Shown: positions 8,324 through 16,345 of the stretch, one piece after another
How positions within the stretch are numbered: the first letter of the stretch is position 1
Layout of the letters: every line of letters begins with the position of its first letter
Origin: JAGNRR01 sp964389575
GTDB lineage: Bacteria > Bacteroidota > Bacteroidia > Chitinophagales > Chitinophagaceae
DNA: 38,290 nucleotides
NCBI GenBank assembly: GCA_964389575.1
Contig: CAYMFF010000020.1
Coordinates: 1 to 38,290 of the forward strand
Direction: 5' to 3'
Notes under the pieces: model-generated
Database searches by the model: none
What the model saw: the letters and a program-made list of their open reading frames with translations, nothing else
Told to the model about the DNA's origin: nothing
Made by a program: the position numbers and the translations under genes

Positions 8324-9310
8324 TTAGTGATTCTGTAAGGATTGGGTAATTAAATTATCATAGAATTCTCTTAACGTTCGTCCGGATGCCCTAACTTGCT
8401 GAGGTACAATACTTGCCTCACTCTGTCCTGGCATGGTATTTACCTCCAAAAAATAGATTTTATCCTGCTGATCGTCATAGATATAATCAAATCGAACAAT
8501 CCCTCTACAATATAAGTCTTGATATAACAATTCTGAGATGTTGCTTATGCGAGTCGCTAAATCTTCAGAAATAGCAGCAGGCGTTACTTCATCAGTCATT
8601 CCCGGAGTATACTTCGCTTTATAATCAAAAAACTCTGTCGTGCATATAATTTCGGTAATCGGTAGCATGGCTAAGGCTCCATTTTCTTCGAAAACACCTT
8701 GGGTTAATTCTCTTCCAGCAATAAATTCTTCCACCATTACTTGAGGATCCACCTCGAATGCCTTCATAACAGCGGGCATCAGATCTTCTTTTTCTTTAAT
8801 TTTAAAAGTTCCCAAACTACTTCCCCCTTCAGCTGGTTTTACAAAAGCTGGTAAACTAACTTTTTGAAGAATATCATCGGCTGTGTAATCTCTATTTTTA
8901 AATAGATGCATGGATTTAGCAACTTCTACATCGCTAAAGTCAACGACTCGATTACAAAATATTTTGTTGAATGAAAGAGCAGAAACCACTGCATTGCATG
9001 AAGTATAAGGGATAGCCAGCATATCAAGATAACCTTGCAGTTTTCCGTCTTCGCCTGGCGTACCGTGAATGCCTACAAAAACCAAGTCAAATTGAACTTT
9101 TTGGTCGTCAATTACAATTGAAAAATCATTCTTATCAACAGGAGCTTTCGTGCTTTCTTCAAACCACTCTTTTTCTGTGATAATGATTTTATAAACTTGA
9201 TACTTATCTGGATTAATATTCTCGCAAATAACTGTAGCACTTTGTATCGAAATGTCAAACTCACCAGAAAAGCCTCCCGCCACTACGGCAATATTTTTTT
9301 TACCACTCAC
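8324..9310 (-). CDS. ddl: D-alanine--D-alanine ligase, 328 residues
   Basis: Ddl joins two D-Ala with ATP to make the dipeptide for peptidoglycan precursors in the cytoplasm. The ATP-grasp fold is recognisable from VVAGGFSGEFDISIQSA, HGTPGEDGKLQGYLDML, the ATP-binding loop FVKPAEGGSSLG, MVEEFIAGRELTQGVF, and the metal-binding end RFDYIYDD...FLEVNTMPGQSEASIVP. The length is typical. It heads a four-gene operon with the PASTA, T9SS and rhodanese genes. A TAnnTTTG box lies about 20 bases upstream. Confidence 0.96.
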   Translation of the reverse strand: MSGKKNIAVVAGGFSGEFDISIQSATVICENINPDKYQVYKIIITEKEWFEESTKAPVDKNDFSIVIDDQKVQFDLVFVGIHGTPGEDGKLQGYLDMLAIPYTSCNAVVSALSFNKIFCNRVVDFSDVEVAKSMHLFKNRDYTADDILQKVSLPAFVKPAEGGSSLGTFKIKEKEDLMPAVMKAFEVDPQVMVEEFIAGRELTQGVFEENGALAMLPITEIICTTEFFDYKAKYTPGMTDEVTPAAISEDLATRISNISELLYQDLYCRGIVRFDYIYDDQQDKIYFLEVNTMPGQSEASIVPQQVRASGRTLREFYDNLITQSLQNH

Positions 9311-9330
9311 CTTTAATTAAAAATGTAGCG

Positions 9331-9338
9331 CAAATCTA
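9331..9338 (-). promoter_or_regulatory. -7 promoter box (TAGATTTG) for the ddl operon
   Basis: On the minus strand the sequence reads TAGATTTG, 20 bases before the ddl ATG, matching the Bacteroidota TAnnTTTG consensus. No clear TTG is seen at -33. Confidence 0.55.
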
Positions 9339-9436
9339 AGGGATTTAAATACTTTTTGGATACCACTTTACATAAGATTTATCATAAAATTAGCAAGAAA
9401 GAGAATCTATAAAGCAGGGTTACGATGGCACTGAAT

Positions 9437-9444
9437 TACCTTTG
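9437..9444 (+). promoter_or_regulatory. -7 promoter box (TACCTTTG) for the DUF2480 gene
   Basis: TACCTTTG matches TAnnTTTG and ends 8 bases before the GTG start, so the 5' leader would be only a few bases. No good -33 TTG is present. Confidence 0.55.
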
Positions 9445-9452
9445 TTTCTATT

Positions 9453-9959
9453 GTGAGCGAAATTGTAAACAAGGTAGCCAGTAGTGGCATTATAACTCTG
9501 AATCTTGAGGAGTTCCTTCCTAAAAATATAATAGAGTTTGACTTGAAGCAATTTTTGTTCATGGAACTCATTCTCAAAGAAAAGGATTACCGTGCCGCAT
9601 TAAAAACGTTTGATTTTTCAGACTACAAAAACCAAGCAGTTGCTTTGCATTGTTCGACCGATGCTATTATTCCACATTGGGCATATATGTTAGCGGCTAA
9701 CCATTTGAATTCATTTACAGACAAAATTTATTTTGGTTCACCTGCATCTGTGAAAACAGAAATTCTTCTTCATAATATACGCCAACTTTCAGCCGAAATT
9801 TATGAGGATAAAAGAATGGTAATCAAAGGATGTGGCGAAGAAGAAATGAACGCAGCCGCTTATGTCGAAATAACTAAAAAGCTGCTACCGATTGCCAAAA
9901 GTATCATGTACGGAGAGCCATGCAGTACAGTTCCCATTTATAAAAAACCCAGAAAATAA
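9453..9959 (+). CDS. DUF2480 family protein, 168 residues
   Basis: I recognise this as a DUF2480 protein, a cytoplasmic family found mostly in Bacteroidota and of unknown function. Family landmarks are the N-terminus EIVNKVASSGIITLNLEEF, ALHCSTDAIIPHWAYMLAA, MVIKGCGEEEMNAAAYVEI and the ending KSIMYGEPCSTVPIYKK. Three Cys sit in these conserved blocks and could suggest metal or redox chemistry, but this is only inference. The start codon is GTG, which places the N-terminus where the family normally begins. No signal peptide or membrane segment. Confidence 0.88.
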   Translation: MSEIVNKVASSGIITLNLEEFLPKNIIEFDLKQFLFMELILKEKDYRAALKTFDFSDYKNQAVALHCSTDAIIPHWAYMLAANHLNSFTDKIYFGSPASVKTEILLHNIRQLSAEIYEDKRMVIKGCGEEEMNAAAYVEITKKLLPIAKSIMYGEPCSTVPIYKKPRK

Positions 9960-9990
9960 ACAAACCACATAAAATTTAATACTACCCATT

Positions 9991-10805
9991 ATGAACAAAC
10001 ATCTTCTTATTGCCCTTAGTTTTTTATTCATTTCAAATGCCATCCTAGCACAAACTCGATATATTAGTCCTGATGCGAATAGCACAGGAAAAAGACACAA
10101 GGCGCTTTATCTAACAGCACCTGATGTACCAAGAACTTTTACAATGTTCGGTGAAAAAATGCCGTTAAAAGTTTGGGATGTACGCGAACGTTTTGACAGA
10201 GAACTTTTGTTCAACAGTTATATGCAAGGTTCTACGATTTATATACTCAAACATGCGGGGCGGTATATGAAAATTATTGAGCAAAAACTAAAAGCAAATG
10301 GTGTGCCAGATGACTTTAAGTACTTATGCGTTGCAGAAAGTGCATTGCGTAATCAACGATCAAGAGTAGGCGCAGCCGGATTCTGGCAGTTCATGCCAAA
10401 AACAGCACCAAGCTATGGTTTGTATTTGGATGGCGAGGTAGACGAACGTTACAACCCTTACAAATCAACCGATGCTGCTTGCAAGTATTTAAAACAAGCT
10501 TACCGAAAATTTGGCAATTGGACCGCTGCCGCTGCAAGTTATAACTGCGGTATGGGTGGTTATAATAGACGAGCAAAACGCCAAGGTTCATATAATTTTT
10601 ATGACCTTTTCCTTCCTAATGAAACCATGCGATACGTTTTTAGAATTGCCGCGTTTAAATACATATTTGAAAATCAAAAAGCATTGGGTTATAACTTAAC
10701 CGATGAAGATATTTATAGACCAATACCTACTCGTTCGGTTACCGTTTCTAACGGTTTGGGTGATTTATCAACCTATGCACGCTCACAAGGAACGAATTAT
10801 AAAAC
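9991..10805 (+). CDS. MltD-like lytic transglycosylase (3' end lost in gap)
   Basis: A signal peptide (MNKHLLIALSFLFISNAILA) precedes a GH23 SLT domain (about residues 100-215). The motifs are FKYLCVAESALRNQ with the catalytic Glu, GAAGFWQFMPKTAPSYGL, RYNPYKSTDAACKYLKQ and AAASYNCGMGG. The enzyme cleaves the MurNAc-GlcNAc bond of peptidoglycan, forming 1,6-anhydroMurNAc ends, in the periplasm. About 270 residues are present before the run of N. MltD-type proteins often continue into LysM domains, which would fall in the missing part. The apparent continuation of the frame beyond 10905 is an artefact. Confidence 0.9.
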
Positions 10806-10905
10806 NNNNNNNNNNNNNNNNNNNNNNNNNNNNNNNNNNNNNNNNNNNNNNNNNNNNNNNNNNNNNNNNNNNNNNNNNNNNNNNNNNNNNNNNNNNNNNN
10901 NNNNN
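10806..10905. other. Assembly gap of 100 N
   Basis: Exactly 100 unknown bases, the usual placeholder for a scaffold gap of unknown size. It removes the 3' ends of the transglycosylase gene (+) and the outer-membrane protein gene (-), which converge on it. Confidence 0.99.
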
Positions 10906-11384
10906 CCAAAGTTCGGTGTCACTTTATACCTAGCACCCACTCCAGCGTTAAGTACTGGACTTATAGAATTCCAACTTTGCTCCTGACGTCCATTCATCCA
11001 TCGATAGCGCATTCTTTCCGCTCCAATTCCTGCAACGGCATATACATCCCAACGTTTGTTTTGAATAAAGTGATAGCTTACATCTACTGTTAATCTACTA
11101 GCACCTGACCAATAGCCAATAACTGCTGTATTATTAGAAGTGTAATTTGCTCGAATACCTACATTTTCAGTTAGTATGTATTCAGCTCCCAAATTATAAC
11201 TCAATCCATAGCCTTTTCGCATAGAGCCTAATCCAGCATTAAAAATCACGTCTCCCGCTCTGTTAGGCTTGAACTTTTCAAGTCGTTGTTGATTGTTGGT
11301 TTTGTAATTTTCATGAAGTGAAATATCTTGGGCTTGTGACAATAAAGGAAGTAACACAATAGATAGCAAAAAAACTTTTTTCAT
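10906..11384 (-). CDS. Outer-membrane beta-barrel protein (3' end lost in gap)
   Basis: The protein starts MKKVFLLSIVLLPLLSQAQ, a clear signal peptide. It continues with alternating amphipathic strands typical of small OmpA-like/OmpW-like barrels: GDVIFNAGLGSMRKGYGL, YILTENVGIRANYTS, LTVDVSYHFIQNKRWDVYAV, SPVLNAGVGARYKVTPNF. It is cut off by the N run, so one or more C-terminal strands are missing. I used the ATG at 11384 rather than the one 18 bases upstream, because it gives a standard Met-Lys-Lys signal peptide. The specific family is not recognised. Confidence 0.75.
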
Positions 11385-11509
11385 ATTCCATTTATTTTTC
11401 ACAAATGAAATTAAATTGTTAGGAGTTTTAAAGAGTCAGCTGTTAAGAAATCACATGCATTAACTTAAAAAAAACAAAAAGATAATTACTAGTTTTTGCA
11501 AACTAATAA

Positions 11510-11539
11510 TTGAAAATGCGTCTTATTTATATATTTTTG
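11510..11539 (+). promoter_or_regulatory. Bacteroidota promoter (TTG-N19-TATTTTTG)
   Basis: TTG at 11510-11512 and TATTTTTG at 11532-11539 are separated by exactly 19 bases, a full match to the Bacteroidota promoter pattern. It lies 16 bases before the ATG of the histidine kinase. Confidence 0.7.
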
Positions 11540-11555
11540 AAGAGAAATAAATCCC

Positions 11556-12692
11556 ATGGGTGCCCCGTCATCAGAACAAATTACTTTAAATGAGCAATTA
11601 GCTATTTTCCAAAAACAACTGGATGAGAAGCATCTAATAATTGACACGATATTAAAAAGTACCCAAGCCGGATATTGGGATTGGAACATCAAAGAGAAAA
11701 CGGAATATCTGAGCCCGGCACTAAAAAAAATGTTTGGTTACGAAGATGATGAAATAAATAACCACCCCGATTCTTGGAAAAAATTAGTTCACCCGGATGA
11801 TCTGCCTGGTATTTTTGAATGTTATAGCCTTCATGTTCAAAGCGAAGGAATAGTTCCTTATAGTTACTCTGCGCGATTTTACCACAAAAACGGTAGCACT
11901 GTAAATATTTATTGTGAAGGACAAATAATTGATCGGGATGAAGCAGGCAAACCGGTCCGAATGATAGGTGTATACAAGGATATTACCGAGTTAACACAAA
12001 TAAAAATAAAACTAGCACAGCGCAATGCAGAGCTAGAAGACTTTGTTTATGCAACATCACATGATTTAAAAGAACCTGTTAGAACAATTACTAGTTTTAT
12101 TGAATTACTTCAACAAAAAAATATCAGTCCTGATAAAAAACAAAAGTACCTGGACATTGTTTCTAGTTCTTCAAAAAGAATAGCTCTATTGATACAAGGG
12201 ATTCTAGAACATTCACGAATTGGCAAAAAAATGGGAAAACAGCCCATTGGGGTTAGCAATATTATTAATGACATTTGCCGTGAATTGCAACCGCTGATTA
12301 TAAAAACAAAAGCCAAAATAACTTTTGATAAAGACTTACCAACTATTGTTGCTTACCCAACTGAGTTGCGCATGTTATTCCAAAATTTGCTATCAAATAG
12401 CTTAAAATTCATTAAAAAGAATCGAGCTCCAAAAATTGATATCCAATATAATGAAGACTCCTATTACCATATTTTTCATATAAAAGACAATGGTATCGGA
12501 ATTGATGATAACAAACACGATAAAATCTTTAACTTATTTGCGCGTCTGAACAGTGTCGATGACTTTGAAGGAATTGGTATTGGATTAACCCATTGTAAAA
12601 AAATAGCAGAATTACACGAAGGTTCAATCCATGTAAAAAAGAATACTAAACAAGGAGCTGTTTTTTCAGTTTATATCAATAAAACACTTTAA
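11556..12692 (+). CDS. PAS domain sensor histidine kinase, 378 residues
   Basis: This is a soluble histidine kinase with no membrane segments. A PAS_3-type sensor (about residues 25-147; AGYWDWNIKEKTEYLSPAL, LVHPDDLPGIFE, PVRMIGVYKDITELTQIK) is followed by a short coiled coil. The HisKA domain follows with the phospho-accepting His169 in ATSHDLKEPVRTI. The HATPase domain has an N box NLLSNSLKF (about 277-285), G1 DNGIGI (311-316) and G2 GIGIGLTHCKK. The arrangement resembles phytochrome-like kinases without the chromophore domains. The next gene, 40 bases downstream, is its likely partner receiver. The sensed signal is unknown. Confidence 0.92.
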   Translation: MGAPSSEQITLNEQLAIFQKQLDEKHLIIDTILKSTQAGYWDWNIKEKTEYLSPALKKMFGYEDDEINNHPDSWKKLVHPDDLPGIFECYSLHVQSEGIVPYSYSARFYHKNGSTVNIYCEGQIIDRDEAGKPVRMIGVYKDITELTQIKIKLAQRNAELEDFVYATSHDLKEPVRTITSFIELLQQKNISPDKKQKYLDIVSSSSKRIALLIQGILEHSRIGKKMGKQPIGVSNIINDICRELQPLIIKTKAKITFDKDLPTIVAYPTELRMLFQNLLSNSLKFIKKNRAPKIDIQYNEDSYYHIFHIKDNGIGIDDNKHDKIFNLFARLNSVDDFEGIGIGLTHCKKIAELHEGSIHVKKNTKQGAVFSVYINKTL

Positions 12693-12732
12693 CTAAAATT
12701 AAACTCACAATTACTTTACCAAAATTAGAACT

Positions 12733-13140
12733 ATGAAAAAGAAAGTTATACTACTAATTGACGATTATGAACCAACAAATATTTTGCATGAAGAATTAAT
12801 AAGTGTTCATATTAAAGATGTCGAAACTCACTCATTCACCAATCCTATGAAAGCTCTTGAAGCCATGAAAGATCCAGAAGATGAAGAGTATTTTAACCCT
12901 GATATTATTTTTTTAGATATTAACATGCCCATCATGGATGCCTGGGAATTCCTAAATGCTTTTAACATCATGAAAGTTGAAAATAAAAAAAGTATTGCTA
13001 TCTATTTACTCTCGACTTTTGATAATGAAAAATATAGAGAGCGTGCATCTAAAATTGAACTTGTAAATAAATACTATACTAAGCCACTTACAAAAGTAAT
13101 TTTACAACAAGCTATTTATGACTCTATGACCGAAGGGTAG
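12733..13140 (+). CDS. Single-domain response regulator (receiver only), 135 residues
   Basis: The whole protein is one receiver domain. Acidic residues Asp10-Asp11 lie in LLIDDYEPTN, the phospho-accepting Asp62 in IFLDINMP, the switch Ser/Thr 94-95 in LLSTF, and the conserved Lys117 in YTKPL. No DNA-binding or enzymatic output domain follows. It resembles Rcp1-type receivers that work as phosphorelay shuttles or by protein contact. It lies 40 bases after the PAS kinase gene, the expected phosphodonor. A small hairpin overlaps the end of the gene. Confidence 0.92.
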   Translation: MKKKVILLIDDYEPTNILHEELISVHIKDVETHSFTNPMKALEAMKDPEDEEYFNPDIIFLDINMPIMDAWEFLNAFNIMKVENKKSIAIYLLSTFDNEKYRERASKIELVNKYYTKPLTKVILQQAIYDSMTEG

Positions 13141-13146
13141 ATATTG

Positions 13147-13162
13147 TCTATTCAAGAATAGA
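13147..13162. terminator. Small hairpin between convergent genes
   Basis: tctattc and gaataga pair around a two-base loop (13147-13153 / 13156-13162). It sits in the 22 bases between the response regulator and LUD genes and could end transcription of both, but has no clear U-tract. Confidence 0.35.
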
Positions 13163-13807
13163 TCATCCTTCTACTAGAAAAGTATAAACTTCGCGCGGAC
13201 CATGCACACCCACCACCAAGGTTTTTTCGATATCTGCTGTTCGGCTTGGGCCTGTAGTTAAGCTTAGCACAGAAGGTAATTTACCATCATATTTATCAAG
13301 TATAGATTCCTGAGCTTCACGCCAATCATAAACAAGCTGCGATGTATATGCCACAGTTATATGAATATGAGCGTAAATCGGTAATTCTCTTCCGTAAGAT
13401 TGCGCACTACTATATACAGCACTTCCCGTGCGAGCTACTAAACGCTCACAAAGACTTATCGCTGCATTGCTTTCATTAATATCATGATCAGGATGAACGA
13501 TACTCATCTTACTTTCACCAAATAAAGAAATCAATTGTGGATCACGAACTGCTATCTTATTCCAATTTAAATTATCAGAAAGCATAAGTAACTTTTCCAA
13601 CATATCTTGATTGTTATCACAATACACAAAACGTCCGCCTAAATGAGTAAATTCAGTAGCATATTGCTCGGCCAAAGAGCCTAGATTTTTATTAAAAATG
13701 GGTCCAGTAAAATGTTCCAATGCAGGAAAAGGAATTGACACTTTATGTTCCGTAAGCGAGGCACGTAACTTAGATAGTATGCGTTCTCTACTTTTGGAGC
13801 TCGACAT
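13163..13807 (-). CDS. LUD domain protein (LutC/YkgG family), 214 residues
   Basis: The LUD domain family includes LutC of L-lactate oxidation. The core is visible in the second half: LCERLVARTGSAVYSSAQS, AHIHITVAYTSQLVYDW, and the hallmark TTGPSRTADIEKTLVVGVHGP. The length is typical of LutC. The usual partner genes for iron-sulfur subunits LutA and LutB are not in this window, so a role in lactate use cannot be assumed. Its ATG overlaps the ftsH stop by one base (TAATG), so it is translationally coupled to ftsH. To my knowledge a LUD gene after ftsH is a recurrent arrangement in Bacteroidota. Confidence 0.87.
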   Translation of the reverse strand: MSSSKSRERILSKLRASLTEHKVSIPFPALEHFTGPIFNKNLGSLAEQYATEFTHLGGRFVYCDNNQDMLEKLLMLSDNLNWNKIAVRDPQLISLFGESKMSIVHPDHDINESNAAISLCERLVARTGSAVYSSAQSYGRELPIYAHIHITVAYTSQLVYDWREAQESILDKYDGKLPSVLSLTTGPSRTADIEKTLVVGVHGPREVYTFLVEG

Positions 13808-15858
13808 TACACTTCGTTAGTAGAATTAGGACTATCCGAAGCCGGTGATTGCGGTGGAGCAGGTTCTATAGTCGAATTTTCGGTTTCCTCCGTTATTAAG
13901 GTTGGAACTGAAAGAGGCTGTTCAAAGGGTCTTTCGCCTAATAGTTCGACCATATCATCTTTGTACAATACTTCTTTTTTAAGAAGCTGTTCGGCAATAG
14001 TGGTCACTTCATTAATGCGCTCTCGAAGCAGTTTCTTCACTCGTTCATAAGCGGTATCAATTAGCTGACGAACTTCTTCGTCTATCATTTTACCTGTTTC
14101 TTCACTATATGGTTTTTGAAAACCATTTTCATTTTGAGGATCATAAAAAGAAACATTACCAATTTTATCGGTCATTCCATAAACACTGACCATAGAGTAA
14201 GCCATTCGCGTAATCTGTTGTAGGTCACTTAGCGCTCCTGTAGAAATTTTACCAAATACAATTTCTTCTACTGCACGACCACCCAATGTCATACACATTT
14301 GATCTTCCAACTCTTCTTTGAGCGTTAAATATTTTTCTTTCGGCAAATATTGTGCATAGCCTAAGGCGGCCTCACCACGTGGTACAATAGTTACTTTCAC
14401 CAACGGATGCGCATGCTCTAAATACCAACCTGAGACAGCGTGACCTGCTTCATGATAAGCAATTACTTTCTTCTCTTCTGGAGAAATAATTTTATTCTTC
14501 TTTTCAAGCCCACCAATTACCCTATCAATCGCATCATTAAAATCTTGCAGGTTAATAGAATCTTTACCGTTTCTTGCAGCAATCAAAGCCGCCTCATTAC
14601 AAATATTAGCTATATCAGCACCTGCAAAACCAGGTGTTTGAGAGGCGAGTTTTGCAACATCTAAATTGGGGTCTGTTTTCAATCCATTTAAATGAACCGT
14701 AAATATTTTTTCTCTCCCTTTAAGATCAGGAATGCCTATCGAAATTTGTCTATCAAAACGACCCGGTCTTAAAAGAGCAGTATCTAATACATCGGGACGG
14801 TTTGTAGCCGCTACAACAATGATACCACTGTCCCCGCTAAAACCATCCATTTCTACCAGTAACTGATTCAGGGTATTTTCCCGTTCATCATTACTCATCA
14901 TTTGATTTTTGCCTCTGGCTCTTCCAATTGCATCAATCTCATCTATAAATATGATACATGGTGATTTTTCTCTTGCTTGTTTAAATAAATCTCGCACTCG
15001 ACTCGCTCCTACACCTACAAACATTTCTACAAAATCACTACCACTCATGCTGTAAAATGGCACCTGCGCTTCTCCGGCCATTGCTTTGGCCAATAATGTT
15101 TTACCGGTTCCGGGAGGGCCGACTAACAGACAACCTTTAGGAATCTTACCACCCAAGGCAGTATATTTTTTAGGATGCTTCAAGAAATCTACGATTTCCA
15201 TTACCTCTGTTTTTGCTTCGTCCAAACCAGCAACATCATTAAATGTTACATTCACCTTGGTACCCTTGTCAAATAATTTTGCCTTAGATTTTCCAATACT
15301 GAATAATCCACCTCCAGCACCTCCACCAGCACCTCCACTCATGCGTCGCATAAGAAAAAACCAAATTGCTATTATTGCTACAAAGGGTAAAATATTTAAT
15401 AAAAATCGCCAAGAAGAACCTTCATTATTATCATAAGTAACACGCACCTCTTTTAAGTCAGGTCGACTAACAATAACCTCGTCAAGGTCTTTTTTGAATT
15501 GCTCAACATTACCAATCGAAAATTCGAAATGAGGCCCTTTTGATACGCCACCAAATTTTTCTTTTACACTTCTTTTATATTGCTTCTGACCAAGACTGTC
15601 CAAAAACACTTCTACATGATCATGATTAATGACATGCAGTTTTTCAACATGATTTTTTAAAAGATAATCTTGTCTAAATTCCTGGAAAGAAAATTTCTTT
15701 TTGGCTTTATCAAACTGAGGTCCAAAAACCCATAATGCGCCCAATCCCAAAACAGCCAACATATATATGTATGACATATTGAACTTAGGTCCTTTTGGAT
15801 TTGATCCTGAATTATTAGAGAGCGGATTTTTACCGCTTTTTTTTGATTCGTTTTCCAT
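13807..15858 (-). CDS. ftsH: ATP-dependent zinc metalloprotease FtsH, 683 residues
   Basis: FtsH is a membrane-anchored AAA+ protease that degrades misfolded membrane proteins and short-lived regulators. Two membrane helices (about residues 28-46 and 153-172) flank a periplasmic domain. A Gly-rich linker leads to the AAA module with Walker A GPPGTGKT (about 245-252), Walker B CIIFIDEIDAIGR and the SRH segment TNRPDVLDTALLRPGRFDRQ. The protease domain has the zinc motif HEAGH (about 468-472). The C-terminal tail (about 655-683) is rich in Pro, Ser and Glu. It lies between rsfS and the LUD gene on the same strand and has its own TACATTTG promoter box. Confidence 0.97.
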   Translation of the reverse strand: MENESKKSGKNPLSNNSGSNPKGPKFNMSYIYMLAVLGLGALWVFGPQFDKAKKKFSFQEFRQDYLLKNHVEKLHVINHDHVEVFLDSLGQKQYKRSVKEKFGGVSKGPHFEFSIGNVEQFKKDLDEVIVSRPDLKEVRVTYDNNEGSSWRFLLNILPFVAIIAIWFFLMRRMSGGAGGGAGGGLFSIGKSKAKLFDKGTKVNVTFNDVAGLDEAKTEVMEIVDFLKHPKKYTALGGKIPKGCLLVGPPGTGKTLLAKAMAGEAQVPFYSMSGSDFVEMFVGVGASRVRDLFKQAREKSPCIIFIDEIDAIGRARGKNQMMSNDERENTLNQLLVEMDGFSGDSGIIVVAATNRPDVLDTALLRPGRFDRQISIGIPDLKGREKIFTVHLNGLKTDPNLDVAKLASQTPGFAGADIANICNEAALIAARNGKDSINLQDFNDAIDRVIGGLEKKNKIISPEEKKVIAYHEAGHAVSGWYLEHAHPLVKVTIVPRGEAALGYAQYLPKEKYLTLKEELEDQMCMTLGGRAVEEIVFGKISTGALSDLQQITRMAYSMVSVYGMTDKIGNVSFYDPQNENGFQKPYSEETGKMIDEEVRQLIDTAYERVKKLLRERINEVTTIAEQLLKKEVLYKDDMVELLGERPFEQPLSVPTLITEETENSTIEPAPPQSPASDSPNSTNEV

Positions 15859-15880
15859 CTTTCTGTTCTAAAGAATCTTA

Positions 15881-15888
15881 CAAATGTA
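15881..15888 (-). promoter_or_regulatory. -7 promoter box (TACATTTG) for ftsH
   Basis: On the minus strand TACATTTG lies 22 bases before the ftsH ATG, in the gap after rsfS. It suggests that ftsH can be transcribed independently of rsfS. Confidence 0.5.
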
Positions 15889-15895
15889 CATACAC

Positions 15896-16282
15896 TTAGT
15901 GTGTTAATCTGTTAGCATCGTGCCAAAGTTCTTCTAACTGATACAATTCCCGAACGGGTGGCATCATGCAGTGTACCACGACATCTACGTAATCTAGCAC
16001 AATCCATTGTTGTCCTTTTTTCCCATCCACCCGAGCCGGTTTTTCGGCGCAATTGTCTAGTACTTTTTCTTCGATAAAATCGGCAATCGTTTTTAGCTGC
16101 GTAATATTGCTCGCATCGCATAAAATAAAAAAATCAGCAATAGATTCTGATACCGTTGTCAAGTTCAGCGAAACAATATTCTCGCCCTTTTTGTCCTGAA
16201 TTGCGGCGATAATATTTTGAATTAAGGGACTGTTGGTAGAAAGCGAAGTTGGTTCTTCTTTGGATTGTGATACTGTTTTCAA
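15896..16282 (-). CDS. rsfS: Ribosomal silencing factor RsfS, 128 residues
   Basis: RsfS (formerly YbeB/Iojap) binds ribosomal protein uL14 and blocks joining of the subunits when nutrients are low. Family blocks are LIQNIIAAIQDKKGENIVSL, SIADFFILCDASNITQLKTI, the patch QQWIVLDYVDVVVHCM and the ending RELYQLEELWHDANR. An N-terminal segment of about 17 residues precedes the conserved domain. It is divergent from birA, with 63 bases between the two starts. Confidence 0.95.
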   Translation of the reverse strand: MKTVSQSKEEPTSLSTNSPLIQNIIAAIQDKKGENIVSLNLTTVSESIADFFILCDASNITQLKTIADFIEEKVLDNCAEKPARVDGKKGQQWIVLDYVDVVVHCMMPPVRELYQLEELWHDANRLTH

Positions 16283-16301
16283 ATAAATTAAATTTACGTT
16301 T

Positions 16302-16309
16302 TACATTTG
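16302..16309 (+). promoter_or_regulatory. -7 promoter box (TACATTTG) for birA
   Basis: TACATTTG lies 36 bases before the birA ATG in the rsfS-birA divergent region. No -33 TTG is seen at the right distance. Confidence 0.45.
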
Positions 16310-16321
16310 ATATCTTAGTAG

Positions 16322-16329
16322 CAAATTTA
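16322..16329 (-). promoter_or_regulatory. -7 promoter box (TAAATTTG) for rsfS
   Basis: On the minus strand TAAATTTG lies 39 bases before the rsfS ATG, with a TTTG 23 bases further upstream, inside the first codons of birA. The two divergent transcripts would therefore overlap at their 5' ends. Confidence 0.45.
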
Positions 16330-16345
16330 ATAGTAAATCGCAACA

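Noticed and set aside
10797..11402. Long open frames that run through the N gap on both strands
   Set aside because: N codons cannot give stops, so the frames are artificial. I ended both genes at the gap.
14440..15436. Open frames on the plus strand within ftsH
   Set aside because: They are shadows of the strongly conserved minus-strand gene and have no recognisable domains or starts.
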